Source: CAVUPF01 sp963743285 (GTDB lineage: Bacteria; Actinomycetota; Thermoleophilia; Solirubrobacterales; 70-9). From it: a stretch of 64,000 nt of DNA. Both the position numbers and the translations under genes were made by a program. The notes under the pieces were generated by a model. It was not told the origin of the DNA and searched no databases. It saw nothing but the letters and a program-made list of their open reading frames with translations. This document shows, in pieces, positions 8,365 through 16,972 of the stretch (positions are counted from its first letter, which is position 1; the number at the start of each line of letters is the position of its first letter). The DNA is taken from contig CAVUPF010000001.1 in assembly GCA_963743285.1 (NCBI GenBank), positions 1-64,000 of the forward strand, in the 5' to 3' direction.

Positions 8365-9522
8365 GTGCAGCCTCGTCGCGTGACCGTTTCCGCCCGGCGC
8401 CAGCCTCCTGACCGCGTCCCGCCCTGGCGGCGGCTGCGCCGCGTTGTGCTTCTGGCGACGGCGATCTGCCTGGTGCCCGCCGGGCTCTCCTACCTGAGCG
8501 CGGTGAGCGGCTATCGCAACTTGAGCTTCGAAATCGCCAGCGTCGAGTGGATGCGCGCCCACGGTGGCAATGGCGTCGTTTCCCAGATCGAGGACTGGTA
8601 CTACACGCTGAGCGCCCCCGCCAAGGGGGGCCCGACACTGAGCTCGCTGCCGCAGGTCGGGGTCGGCGCCGAAGGCTCGGCCCAGGTCTACCGCCCAGCT
8701 CCGATCAAGCCCGTGATCCACCCGGCCCTGCCCGGCGAGGGCGTCTGGCACGCGGCGGCGGCCGACGCGGGCCCCGAACCACCGGTCCTACTGACGAGCT
8801 TCCGCAGCTCCCGGGAATACCCCCGATTCCTCGCCGGGGTCGCCTGGATCGACTCAAAGCAGACCGAGCTCGTCTACACCCCCGGGCTCGCCGAGCCGCC
8901 AGAAATCTCCCACCGCGGCCCGGCCGAGGTGCCGCCCGCGATGCGGGGGCGATTGGTAGCAACCTTCAACGGCGGCTTCCCGCTGGAAACCTCAAACGCC
9001 GGGCTGATCTACCGCGGCCAGGTCGTCGCCTCGATGGTCGACGGCATCGCGACCCTGATCGAGTACCGCGACGGCAGGGTCGACATCGTCCGCTGGCACG
9101 GCGGCCCCACCGCTGGCCCCAAGATCTGGTTCGCCAAGCAGAACCTGCCGCCGATCATCTACGCAGGGCGCCTTAACCCCAACCTCAGCAACGGCCCCGA
9201 ATGGGGGGAAACGGTCAACAACGCGGTGCGCGTCTGGCGCTCGGGGCTCGGGATCGACCGCCATGGCAACCTGATCTACGCCGTCGCGAACTACCAGACG
9301 GTCGGCTCGCTGGCCGAAATCCTGCGCCGCGCCGGCGCCGTGCGCGCGATGGAGCTCGACATCAACGAAGACTGGGTCAGCTTCAATACCTATCGCCGTC
9401 CTGGAGCCCTTGACCCCTCCAAGCTGCTGCCCGAAATCTACCGGCCTGCCGATCGCTACCTGACCCCCGACGAACGCGACTTCTTCGCGGTTTACTCGCG
9501 CGGCGAAGCAAAGGGCCGATGA
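8365..9522 (+). CDS. Membrane-anchored phosphodiester glycosidase (NAGPA/DUF2233) protein
   Basis: 385 residues. A basic start and one hydrophobic segment (VVLLATAICLVPAGLSY) form an anchor or uncleaved signal. From about residue 190 the NAGPA domain is visible: RLVATFNGGFPLETSNAGL, GLIYRGQVV, GIATLIEYRDGRV, SGLGIDRHGNLIY and AMELDINEDWVSF. Bacterial members are phosphodiester alpha-GlcNAcase relatives that act on cell-wall or spore polymers outside the membrane. The gene overlaps the next, a small membrane protein, by four bases, so the two are probably translated together. Substrate unknown. Confidence 0.8.
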   Translation: MQPRRVTVSARRQPPDRVPPWRRLRRVVLLATAICLVPAGLSYLSAVSGYRNLSFEIASVEWMRAHGGNGVVSQIEDWYYTLSAPAKGGPTLSSLPQVGVGAEGSAQVYRPAPIKPVIHPALPGEGVWHAAAADAGPEPPVLLTSFRSSREYPRFLAGVAWIDSKQTELVYTPGLAEPPEISHRGPAEVPPAMRGRLVATFNGGFPLETSNAGLIYRGQVVASMVDGIATLIEYRDGRVDIVRWHGGPTAGPKIWFAKQNLPPIIYAGRLNPNLSNGPEWGETVNNAVRVWRSGLGIDRHGNLIYAVANYQTVGSLAEILRRAGAVRAMELDINEDWVSFNTYRRPGALDPSKLLPEIYRPADRYLTPDERDFFAVYSRGEAKGR

Positions 9523-9740
9523 TCTCCGCGCGGCGCATCTCCCCCGCGGCCCGTGCCCGCCGCGCCCTGCTGGCCGACCTGATCGCGGCGATCGCCCTCG
9601 CCGCGGTCGTCTTGCACCTCGCCTCCGGGCTCGGCGTGGTCGGCTTCTTCGGCCTGCCGCTGCTGCTCGCCGGTTTGCTCTGGATCGGCTTTGAAAGGCT
9701 GCTTTCCCGGCTCAGGCCTACCCGTCGGCAGGCTGGCTGA
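9519..9740 (+). CDS. Small membrane protein, two hydrophobic segments
   Basis: 73 residues starting in an ATGA overlap with the NAGPA gene. Basic ends flank two hydrophobic stretches (LLADLIAAIALAAVVLHLAS and VVGFFGLPLLLAGLLWIGF), predicting a hairpin in the membrane. No family recognised. Translational coupling suggests it helps the upstream envelope enzyme. Confidence 0.6.
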   Translation: MISARRISPAARARRALLADLIAAIALAAVVLHLASGLGVVGFFGLPLLLAGLLWIGFERLLSRLRPTRRQAG

Positions 9741-9794
9741 GCGGCCATCTCGGCCGCCGCCGCTGCTGCTGGTTTCGATAATCTTGCTCTCCTC

Positions 9795-9968
9795 ATGCCC
9801 CCCATCTTTTGGATCGGCTTCGGGATCGCCGGGTTCGTCTTCCTGGTAGGCGTCATCTCCGGCGCCAGGTCGCGCACGACGACGGTCATGACCGGCGCCG
9901 CGATCGGCGCCTACCTGGGCGTGATGATCGCCTTCCCGCTGCTCGCCATCGGCCTGGCGACGAGCTAG
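9795..9968 (+). CDS. Very small membrane protein
   Basis: 57 residues. Two hydrophobic segments (IFWIGFGIAGFVFLVGVISG and TGAAIGAYLGVMIAFPLLAI) are joined by a short RSRTTT loop, which predicts a membrane hairpin. There is no convincing ribosome site, so the start is uncertain. It lies 54 bases after the 73-residue membrane protein on the same strand and may belong to the same unit. Function unknown. Confidence 0.5.
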   Translation: MPPIFWIGFGIAGFVFLVGVISGARSRTTTVMTGAAIGAYLGVMIAFPLLAIGLATS

Positions 9969-10040
9969 GGCCGTTCCCTGCACTGAGGGGGCATAAGCGT
10001 CGCCCCGCCAAGTTGGCGGCAAGACGACAGGAAGGAAGCC

Positions 10041-10880
10041 ATGGCTGACGCGATCTCCATCCCAATCGTCACCCTCCACGACGGCGCTCGGATCCCGCAA
10101 CTCGGATTCGGCGTCTTTCAGGTGCCCCCCGAGGACACCCGCCGAGTCGTCGAAGAGGCGCTCGCGGTCGGCTATCGCCACATCGACACCGCCGCCGCCT
10201 ATCGCAACGAGAAGGGCGTGGGGGCGGCGATCACCGCCGCCGAGCTCCCCCGCGAGGACGTCTTCGTCACGACCAAGCTCTGGAACGCCGAGCAGGGCTT
10301 CGACTCGACCCTGAGCGCCTTCGACGCCAGCCTCGAGCGGCTCGGCTTGGACTACGTCGACCTCTACCTGATCCACTGGCCGGTGCCCTCGGCGGACCGT
10401 TTCGTCGATACCTGGCGGGCCTTCGAGCGGATCCATGCGCAGGGCGGCGCCCGCACGATCGGTGTCTCGAATTTCCGCATCGAGGATCTCGAGCGGCTCG
10501 AGCACGAGGCCGAGACCAGGCCGACGGTGAACCAGATCGAGCTCCATCCCCGCCACCAGCAGGTCGCGCTGCGCGCCTGGCACGCTGAGCACGGCATCGC
10601 CACCGAGGCCTGGAGCCCGCTGGCGCAGGGCGCGCTGCTCTCCGATCAGACGATCGCCGAGATCGCCGCCCGCCACGAGAAGACCCCCGCGCAGGCGATC
10701 CTGCGCTGGCACGTTCAGCTCGGCAATGTCGTAATCCCCAAGTCGGTGACCCCAGAGCGAATCCGCGAGAACCTCGACCTCTTCGACTTTGAGCTGGGCG
10801 AGGAGGAGATGGCGGCGATCGGTCGACTCGACGCCGGCGAGCGCATCGGCCCCGATCCCGGCACCTTCGTCTCGCCCTGA
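10041..10880 (+). CDS. Aldo/keto reductase (AKR5-like, 2,5-diketo-gluconate reductase type)
   Basis: 279 residues behind a strong AGGAAGGA site. The catalytic tetrad is complete: D49 and Y54 in HIDTAAAYRNEKGVG, K79 in VTTKLW and H112 in LIHWP. GVSNF (about 149-153), NQIELHP and the C-terminal cofactor loop IPKSVTPERIREN are the NADPH-binding family signatures. It is a soluble, monomeric TIM-barrel reductase for aldehydes or ketones with a broad substrate range. No operon partner. Confidence 0.9.
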   Translation: MADAISIPIVTLHDGARIPQLGFGVFQVPPEDTRRVVEEALAVGYRHIDTAAAYRNEKGVGAAITAAELPREDVFVTTKLWNAEQGFDSTLSAFDASLERLGLDYVDLYLIHWPVPSADRFVDTWRAFERIHAQGGARTIGVSNFRIEDLERLEHEAETRPTVNQIELHPRHQQVALRAWHAEHGIATEAWSPLAQGALLSDQTIAEIAARHEKTPAQAILRWHVQLGNVVIPKSVTPERIRENLDLFDFELGEEEMAAIGRLDAGERIGPDPGTFVSP

Positions 10881-11105
10881 GCGAGCGATCGTCTGAGTCT
10901 CGCCTCTGGCGCCCAAGCGAGACGTCGCCGCGCCGGTCTGAATAGGCTGTCCGCATTGCCCGGTCCGGCCAGTGCCACCCCAGGGGGTGAGGATCGGTGA
11001 ATCGCCGCCACTCCGCCGCCTCGACGCCCTTCCACAAGGGGCCCAAGTGACCCGGTTGATGCTCGTCACGTCTCGGGGCGGGCGGGCCTGGAAGGATCAG
11101 TTCCT

Positions 11106-12106
11106 ATGAGCGGCGAGACGAAGCGCGAGGCGCCCCGCACCGAGCGGGTGCTGCCCGGAGTCTGGCGCCTGCGCCTGCCGCTGCCCTGGCCGGGGGTGCC
11201 GCACGGCAACGCCTGGGCGCTCGCCGCCGAGGGCGGCATCGTCCTCATCGACACCGGGATCGGCGGCCGCGACCGCCTGCGTCAGTTCGACCTTGCCCTC
11301 GCCCAGGCCGGCTTCGGCCTCGAAGACATCCGCCTCCTCGTCTGCACCCACTCCCACACCGACCATTACGGGCTCGCCGCGCCGATCACCGAAGGCGCCT
11401 GCTGCGAGCTGTGGATGCACCCTGCCTGGGAGCACGTGCGGCTGCTCGCCGACGATCCCGCCGCGGCGCTTGAACAGCGGCTTGAGGTCGCCCGCCAAAG
11501 CGGCGTGCCCGCCGTGGCGCTGGAGCGCTACCGCGAGTCGCGAAGCGGCGAGGCGGAGACCGGGATCGATGCGATCAAAGCGCCAGACCGCGACCTTCTG
11601 CCGGGAGTGGAGGTTGTGACCGACCTCGGCGTCTGGCAGGTCCACGAGACGCCCGGGCACGCGCCCTCCCACGTCGTCCTTCACCAGCCCGAGCGCCGGC
11701 TGATGATCTCCGGCGATCATCTGCTCGGCCGCACCGTCCTCTTCTTTGATCACGGCCACACCCCCGACCCGGTCGGTGAGTTCCTGCGCAGCCTCGAGGA
11801 GGTCGAGCCGCTGGAGGTCGATCTCTGCCTGCCGGGGCACGGCCGCCCCTTCCGCGATCCCGAGGCGAAGATCGCCGAGGCGCGGCGCCAGGTCGAGGAG
11901 CTGCTGGGCAAGGTGCGCGAGGCGCTCGGAGCGGGGAGAAGACCGCCTTCGAGCTGGTCGGGGAGATCGTCGGCTCCGAGAACCTCAACTCGCCGCTCAG
12001 CGCCTGGATCCTGCAGATCGTCCTCTCCTGCATCGACCATCTCGTGATCCTCGGCGAGGTCGCGGCAGTGGAGGGAACCGATCCACAGCAGTGGAGGGCC
12101 GTATAG
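11106..12106 (+). pseudogene. MBL-fold metallohydrolase with a single frameshift
   Basis: The first 275 codons are intact and carry the MBL metal ligands: HSHTDH (CTHSHTDHYG), a later His in TPGHAPSH, the Asp in ISGDHLL and the His in CLPGHGRP. This is the hydrolytic-water fold shared by glyoxalase II and lactonases. Near 11935 a G run gains or loses one base. In the other frame the chain continues EKTAFELVGEIVGSENLNSP and ends DPQQWRAV at the TAG at 12104-12106. The C-terminal helical extension matches the LACTB2-like subfamily. The homopolymer context makes a base-calling error likely, so the gene may be functional. Confidence 0.75.
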
Positions 12107-12116
12107 CCTTTCGCCG

Positions 12117-12563
12117 ATGCCCAGCTTTACCTTCGTGCGCGAAGTCGCCGCTTCAGCCGAGGTGGTCTTCGACGTCCTCACCGACCACCGCGGCTATGCG
12201 GACATCACGCCGATCCGCAAGGTGGACCTGGAGCGTGAGGGAGAGCCGGCGCCAAATGGGGTGGGGGCGATCCGCGTCTTGCACTCGGTCGGGCCCCCAC
12301 TTCGCGAGGAGGTGATCGCCTTCCAGCCGCCCAGCCGCTTCTCCTACCGGCTGCTCTCTGGAGCGCCGCTGCGCGACCACGTCGGCACTGTCGCCTTGGA
12401 GCCGGCGCCGGCGGGCTCCAAGGTCACCTATGCCGTTCGCACCACCCCGACTCTGCAAATCGGCGGCGGCGTCGTGGTTGCAGTGTCGAAGCTGGCGGTT
12501 GGACGGCTGCTGAGCGCCATCGTCGCCGAGTCAGAGCGCCGCGCCGCTGCCAGCGGCGCCTAG
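12117..12563 (+). CDS. SRPBCC (START-like) ligand-binding protein
   Basis: 148 residues beginning SFTFVREVAASAEVVFDVLT, the usual first strand and helix of a polyketide-cyclase/SRPBCC fold, with FQPPSRFSYRLLSG and the long C-terminal helix LAVGRLLSAIVAESERRA. These proteins form a deep hydrophobic pocket for lipids or aromatic metabolites. Ligand unknown. It begins ten bases after the MBL gene and is probably co-transcribed. Confidence 0.75.
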   Translation: MPSFTFVREVAASAEVVFDVLTDHRGYADITPIRKVDLEREGEPAPNGVGAIRVLHSVGPPLREEVIAFQPPSRFSYRLLSGAPLRDHVGTVALEPAPAGSKVTYAVRTTPTLQIGGGVVVAVSKLAVGRLLSAIVAESERRAAASGA

Positions 12564-12816
12564 ACCTCCTGCAAAGCACCCGAGCGTGTAGGCGGGCGCG
12601 GCGCCGGGCCCGGGCAGCAGAGCCTGGCCGTGGTCACCGGGCTCGAGGTCGGCGAAAGCCAGACGATCAGCTTCACGATCGCGATCGGCATCGACGCCGT
12701 GAGCGCGACCTGCACGATGGAGGGGACGGCGGTTTGGCTTCCTGACGGGGAGGCGGGTCGGGGTGCGCGGGCCGGTGGCTCCTTACGGAGGTCTCATACC
12801 ATGGCCTGCTCCCCGG
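12564..12816 (+). other. Intergenic stretch with a coding-like fragment
   Basis: Around 12620-12750 one frame reads LAVVTGLEVGESQTISFTIA and continues IGIDAVSATCTMEGTAVWL, which looks like the end of a secreted beta-sandwich domain. I see no credible start, ribosome site or domain boundary. It may be a remnant. Nothing else is supported here. Confidence 0.25.
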
Positions 12817-14202
12817 ATGACCAGCAAGGACCACTCCCCGGCCGCCAAGGAGGCCCCCAGGGCCCGGCGGTGGCGCCAGCTGGCGAGGCTCGCCCGCGAC
12901 CCGAAGCGGATGTGGCGCGAGCACCGGCGGCTGACGATCGCCCTCGGGTTCGCCGCCGCAGTGCTGCTGGCCGCCATCGTCGTCGGTTATGAGCTGGTGA
13001 AGCGCCCGCCCGACGTCCACAACGCCAACGTCGCCTTCAAACCGCAAAAGCCGCCCAAGCCGAAGGAAACGACGGTCAACTGGCCGATGTACGGCCTCAA
13101 CCCGGCGCGCACCCGTTACCTGCCGGCGAAGGGGGTCAAGCCCCCCTACCGCCTACTCTGGCGCTACACCGAGCGCCCTCTGCTCGAGTTTCCGCCGGTC
13201 TATGCAAACGGCAAGCTCTACGCGGTCAACAACAACGGCGTCGCCTTCGCGCTGGACGCGAACACGGGCAAGGTGCTCTGGCAGCGCCACATCGGCGAAC
13301 TCAACGCCTCCTCGCCCACCTATTACAAGGAACGCCTCTACATCGTCAACCTCGCCCCCAACCAGGTGTTAAAGCTCGACGCGAGGACCGGCAAGGTGAT
13401 CTGGAAGCGCGCACTGCCGGGTCGTGCAGAGTCCTCACCGCTGGTGATGGGCAACACCCTCTACTTCGGCTGCGAAGACGGCCAGCTCTTCGCGCTCAGC
13501 ACCCGCAACGGCCACGAACGCTGGGCGACGACCCTGGCCGGGCCGGTCAAGGCAGCCCCCGCCTATTACAAGGGGAACCTCTACGTCGGCGACTACGGCG
13601 GCGACATGAACGCGGTCAACGCCAGCACCGGCAAGCTGATCTGGCAGAGCGGCTCGCTCGGCAACGGCTTTGGCAGCGAAGGTGAGTTCTACTCGACCCC
13701 GGCGGTCGCCTTCGGACGCGTCTACGCCGGCAACAACGACGGGCGCATCTACAGCTATGACCTCAAGAACGGGGCGCTCGCCTGGACCCACTCGACCGGC
13801 GGCTACGTCTACTCCGGCCCGGCCGTGGCCAGCACCCAGAACTCGCCGCCTACCGTCTACATCGGCTCCTTTGACGGGAACATCTACGCGCTCAACGCCA
13901 AGAACGGCGAAACGCGCTGGGCGCGCTCGGCCGGCGGGCAGGTGATCGGCTCGCTCTCGGCGGTCGGCGAAATCGTCTACGTGGCGGAGTTCACCACCGG
14001 CGGGACCAACGGCTATGACATGAAGACCGGCCGCCAGGTCTTCCACTACAAAAACGGTACCTACACGCCGGTGATCTCCGACGGCCGCCGCATCTACCTG
14101 GTCGGCTACTCGAGCATCAGCGCCCTGCAGCCCTACACGCCGAAGCCAAAGCCGACGAGAAAGGCGCGGAGCGCCAAGCGCGGCAAGTCCGCGAGCCGCT
14201 AG
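12817..14202 (+). CDS. Membrane-anchored PQQ-like beta-propeller protein
   Basis: 461 residues from the ATG at 12817. A charged cytoplasmic N-terminus, one TM helix (LGFAAAVLLAAIVVGYELV, about 45-63) and an extracytoplasmic propeller follow. Repeats of the form Y-A-x-D/N-x-x-T/N-G-x-x-x-W recur about every 40 residues: ALDANTGKVLWQ, KLDARTGKVIWK, ALSTRNGHERWA, AVNASTGKLIWQ, SYDLKNGALAWT and ALNAKNGETRWA. The PQQ-binding dehydrogenase residues are not evident, so I read it as a structural or scaffold propeller of the BamB/PQQ_2 type. The lysine-rich tail (KPKPTRKARSAKRGK) may contact cell wall. It converges on the GH26-like gene. Confidence 0.8.
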   Translation: MTSKDHSPAAKEAPRARRWRQLARLARDPKRMWREHRRLTIALGFAAAVLLAAIVVGYELVKRPPDVHNANVAFKPQKPPKPKETTVNWPMYGLNPARTRYLPAKGVKPPYRLLWRYTERPLLEFPPVYANGKLYAVNNNGVAFALDANTGKVLWQRHIGELNASSPTYYKERLYIVNLAPNQVLKLDARTGKVIWKRALPGRAESSPLVMGNTLYFGCEDGQLFALSTRNGHERWATTLAGPVKAAPAYYKGNLYVGDYGGDMNAVNASTGKLIWQSGSLGNGFGSEGEFYSTPAVAFGRVYAGNNDGRIYSYDLKNGALAWTHSTGGYVYSGPAVASTQNSPPTVYIGSFDGNIYALNAKNGETRWARSAGGQVIGSLSAVGEIVYVAEFTTGGTNGYDMKTGRQVFHYKNGTYTPVISDGRRIYLVGYSSISALQPYTPKPKPTRKARSAKRGKSASR

Positions 14203-14227
14203 CGCCAGCCTGCGATCGCCGCCGGGG

Positions 14228-15310
14228 CTAGGGGGCCAGCCCTCCCGGCGGCGGGGGAGGCGGCTTCGGGGCCGCGGCGGCGTAGGGCGGGAAGTTGGGC
14301 ACCGAGAGCTGGTGCTGCAGTACCCCGAGGCTGGCCGGGAAGTTCTGGATCCGGTAGGGGTTGGAGCTGCCGAAGTCCTGGTAGTAGACGAGCATCTTGC
14401 AGCGGGGATGGCGCCTTACCCAAGCGAAGAGGCGCCTCACGAATGCCGGGTCATCGCTGTTCTCGACTCCCCACTCGGTGAGCACGAAGGGCTTGCCCTT
14501 GTATTGGTTGTAGAGGTGGGTCAGCGCCTTCCATTCCGGGTAGGGGGAGTAGAAGTCGGTCCCGGCCCAGTCGGTGTAGGCGGCGCCGGGGTAGAAGTTT
14601 TCGGGGCGGTTTTGCTTGATCGCCGGCGAGCCGCTCGGCAGCGGGCTCCAGATCACCGCGATCGGCGCCGCCGGCAGGGCGCTCGGCAGGGCGCCGGTTT
14701 CGCTGCGCAGCGGCGGCAGCCCCGCCTTGGCGAGGCGGGCGTTGATCTTGGCGATCTTGCCGCCGCCGTGCAGGAGGATGTAGATGCGGCGGAAGGCCTG
14801 CCTGTACCAATAGGGCCGGTGCCCGTCGCCGCGCAGGTTCCCTTCGCAGTCATATGCGGCGTAGACGTTGAGGCAGCGGTTCGGCTCGCCCAGCGGCCGG
14901 ATGTAGGCGCGGATCCCCTGCGAGAAGAACAGGTGGTTGAGTTCGATCAGGTAGGTGTCACCGTAGCCCTGGGCGATCTGACGCGGGGTGATCAGCTCAG
15001 TCCCGTTGTTGGCGCCGGCGGTGGAGATATGGAGGATCGGGCGCGCTTCGGCGCTCTGCCAGCGCTGGATCGAGCCACTCAGGTTGGCGCCCCAGGAGCG
15101 GAAGGTCTCGATCACGGCGGGGTGCTTGCCGACCGCTTCGGCGAATTCGCTGAACTGGCTGGAGACCCCGGTGTCTGAGACGCCGAAGAAGACCTGGCCG
15201 GCGGGGGGTTCAAGGAGGCCGGCGCTGGCCTGCGCCGCGACGCCCAGCCCCAGCGTCAGCGACGCGGCCACGGCGATGAGTACCTTTGCGTGCCTGCGGA
15301 CGCGGATCAT
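14228..15310 (-). CDS. Secreted GH26-like glycoside hydrolase
   Basis: 360 residues with a signal peptide (KVLIAVAASLTLGLGVAAQA, cut near ASAG). The clan GH-A catalytic pair is visible: E142 in AYIRPLGEPNR as acid/base and E279 in FVLTEWGVEN as nucleophile, with the spacing expected of GH26 mannanases and related endo-hydrolases. SPYPEWKAL and KMLVYYQDFG are barrel-strand motifs. A proline-rich tail (PKPPPPPPGGLAP) ends the protein. It diverges from the GT39-like gene with only 20 bases between, so the two share a promoter region and perhaps act on the same envelope glycan. Substrate not determinable. Confidence 0.75.
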   Translation of the reverse strand: MIRVRRHAKVLIAVAASLTLGLGVAAQASAGLLEPPAGQVFFGVSDTGVSSQFSEFAEAVGKHPAVIETFRSWGANLSGSIQRWQSAEARPILHISTAGANNGTELITPRQIAQGYGDTYLIELNHLFFSQGIRAYIRPLGEPNRCLNVYAAYDCEGNLRGDGHRPYWYRQAFRRIYILLHGGGKIAKINARLAKAGLPPLRSETGALPSALPAAPIAVIWSPLPSGSPAIKQNRPENFYPGAAYTDWAGTDFYSPYPEWKALTHLYNQYKGKPFVLTEWGVENSDDPAFVRRLFAWVRRHPRCKMLVYYQDFGSSNPYRIQNFPASLGVLQHQLSVPNFPPYAAAAPKPPPPPPGGLAP

Positions 15311-15330
15311 CTTCCCCTCCCTTCGACTGG

Positions 15331-16809
15331 ATGGCCCTGCTCACCTCCCCCAACACGGCAAAAGCCAGATGGTTCTTCTGGGCGGTGATCGGTCTCACCG
15401 CCCTGGGGGCCTCGATTCGCTTCTCGACCCTGGGGCTGCAGAGCTACCGCCACGACGAGGCGGTCACCGCGGGGCGTGTCCTCAGCGCCAGCCTCTCCCA
15501 TACGATGCACGAGGTCTGGGCCGGCGAGTCCACGCCGCCGCTCTACTACTTCCTGGCCTGGCTTTGGATGCACCCATTCGGCGTGCACGAAGTCGGCTTG
15601 CGCTCGCTCTCGGCGCTGTTCGGGACGGCGACGATTCCGGTCGCCTATCTGATCGGGCGGGAGCTGATCGGCCGCCGCACCGGCATCGCCATCGCGGCGA
15701 TCGTCGCCGTCAACCCGATGCTGGTCTGGTACTCCCAGGACGCGCGCGCCTACGCGCTGCTCGTCCTGCTCAGCTCGGCTGCCCTGCTCTTCTTCCTGCG
15801 TGCCCGGCGCACCGCCGCGGCGCGCGACCTCGCCTGGTGGGCGCTCTTCTCGGCCCTCGCCCTCGCCACCCACTACTTCGCCTTCTTTCCACTGGCGATC
15901 GAGGCCGCCTGGCTGGCGCTTACGGTGCGACCGCTGCGGCGGGTGCTGGCGGCGCTCGGCGGGATCGCCCTGGCCGGCGCGGCGCTTGCTCCGATCGCCC
16001 TACACCAGGCGGCCGGCAAGAACAACAGCTGGATCGCCACCTTCGGCATCGCCGGCCGGCTGCGCGAGACCGGGATCAGCTTCTTCGTCGGCGAGGAGGG
16101 CCTGCTCAAACACGCCTTGATACCGATGGCGCTGTTCGCCGCCGCGGTGGCCCTCTTGGCGCTGCGCGGCGGGGGGCGGGAGAAACGGGGCGCGATCGTG
16201 GCGCTGGCGGTCGGCGGCGGCAGCCTCGTGGTCGCCCTCGCCTTCGCCGCGGCGGGCCAGGACTACGTCCTCGATCGCAACCTGCTGCCGGCGCTGATCC
16301 CGCTGGCGCTGATCGCCGCCGCCGGCATCGCCGCGCCGCGCTCCGGCCGGCTGGGGATCGCGGTAGGGGTCGGGCTGGTCGGCTACTTCCTCGCTTTCTG
16401 TATCTACTCGGACTTCAGCCCCGCTCTGCAGCGCGAAGACTGGCGCACCGTGGCGAGCGCGATCGGCCCGCCGCGCCGCCCGCGGGCGATCCTCGTCTGG
16501 GAACAGGGCGACGAACCGCTCGCCTTCTACATCGGGGCGGGGGAGACCCGAATCATGCCCAAGCAGTGGCGACCAGCGCCGCGCGCGGTGAGCGAGGTTG
16601 ACGTGGTCAGCGGCCGCCCGCCTCCCTCCGGCGCCCGCAGCTCCCTGCCTCCCAGTTTCCACCTGGTGCAGCGCAGCACCCTCGGCCTGATGACCCTGAG
16701 CCGCTACCGGGCGGCCCGCCCCCAGCGCCTGGGCTGGGACATGATCATCCACAACTTCACCGGCTACGCCAACAACGCGGTGCTACTTGACCGTCCACGC
16801 GGCGGCTGA
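15331..16809 (+). CDS. GT39-like polytopic glycosyltransferase
   Basis: 492 residues from the ATG at 15331; an upstream ATG at 15286 would overlap the divergent gene. The first extracytoplasmic loop has the acidic signature of ArnT/PMT (GLQSYRHDEAVTAGRVLSAS), followed by STPPLYYFLAWLWMH and the NPMLVWYSQDARAYALL segment. About eleven hydrophobic helices precede a soluble C-terminal domain (EDWRTVASAIG, VWEQGDEPLAFYIG). Family members transfer a sugar from a polyprenyl-phosphate donor on the outer face of the membrane. Acceptor unknown. Confidence 0.8.
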   Translation: MALLTSPNTAKARWFFWAVIGLTALGASIRFSTLGLQSYRHDEAVTAGRVLSASLSHTMHEVWAGESTPPLYYFLAWLWMHPFGVHEVGLRSLSALFGTATIPVAYLIGRELIGRRTGIAIAAIVAVNPMLVWYSQDARAYALLVLLSSAALLFFLRARRTAAARDLAWWALFSALALATHYFAFFPLAIEAAWLALTVRPLRRVLAALGGIALAGAALAPIALHQAAGKNNSWIATFGIAGRLRETGISFFVGEEGLLKHALIPMALFAAAVALLALRGGGREKRGAIVALAVGGGSLVVALAFAAAGQDYVLDRNLLPALIPLALIAAAGIAAPRSGRLGIAVGVGLVGYFLAFCIYSDFSPALQREDWRTVASAIGPPRRPRAILVWEQGDEPLAFYIGAGETRIMPKQWRPAPRAVSEVDVVSGRPPPSGARSSLPPSFHLVQRSTLGLMTLSRYRAARPQRLGWDMIIHNFTGYANNAVLLDRPRGG

Positions 16810-16972
16810 TAACGGCGGTGTATTCGTCGACCTCACGATGACGCCGTGGATGTCGTGTAAATCGCGGGGGCGGGATCCGGACACTTATCCCTGCTTCGAC
16901 TCATGCTCTTGGAAGCCCTCCCGATGCCTCAACGAGGTTTCTGAAGCTGCGCCATCACGGTAGCCTTCAACC

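Noticed and set aside
9492..11069. 525-codon open frame antisense to the aldo/keto reductase
   Set aside because: The aldo/keto reductase has all its catalytic residues, while this frame has none and low-complexity composition.
12817..14202. Quinoprotein alcohol dehydrogenase
   Set aside because: Propeller repeats are present, but I could not find the PQQ-binding disulfide or calcium-ligand residues, so no enzyme activity is claimed.
14312..15178. 288-codon plus-strand frame opposite the GH26-like gene
   Set aside because: The minus-strand gene has a signal peptide and both catalytic glutamates. The opposite frame is a Val/Gly/Ala-rich shadow.
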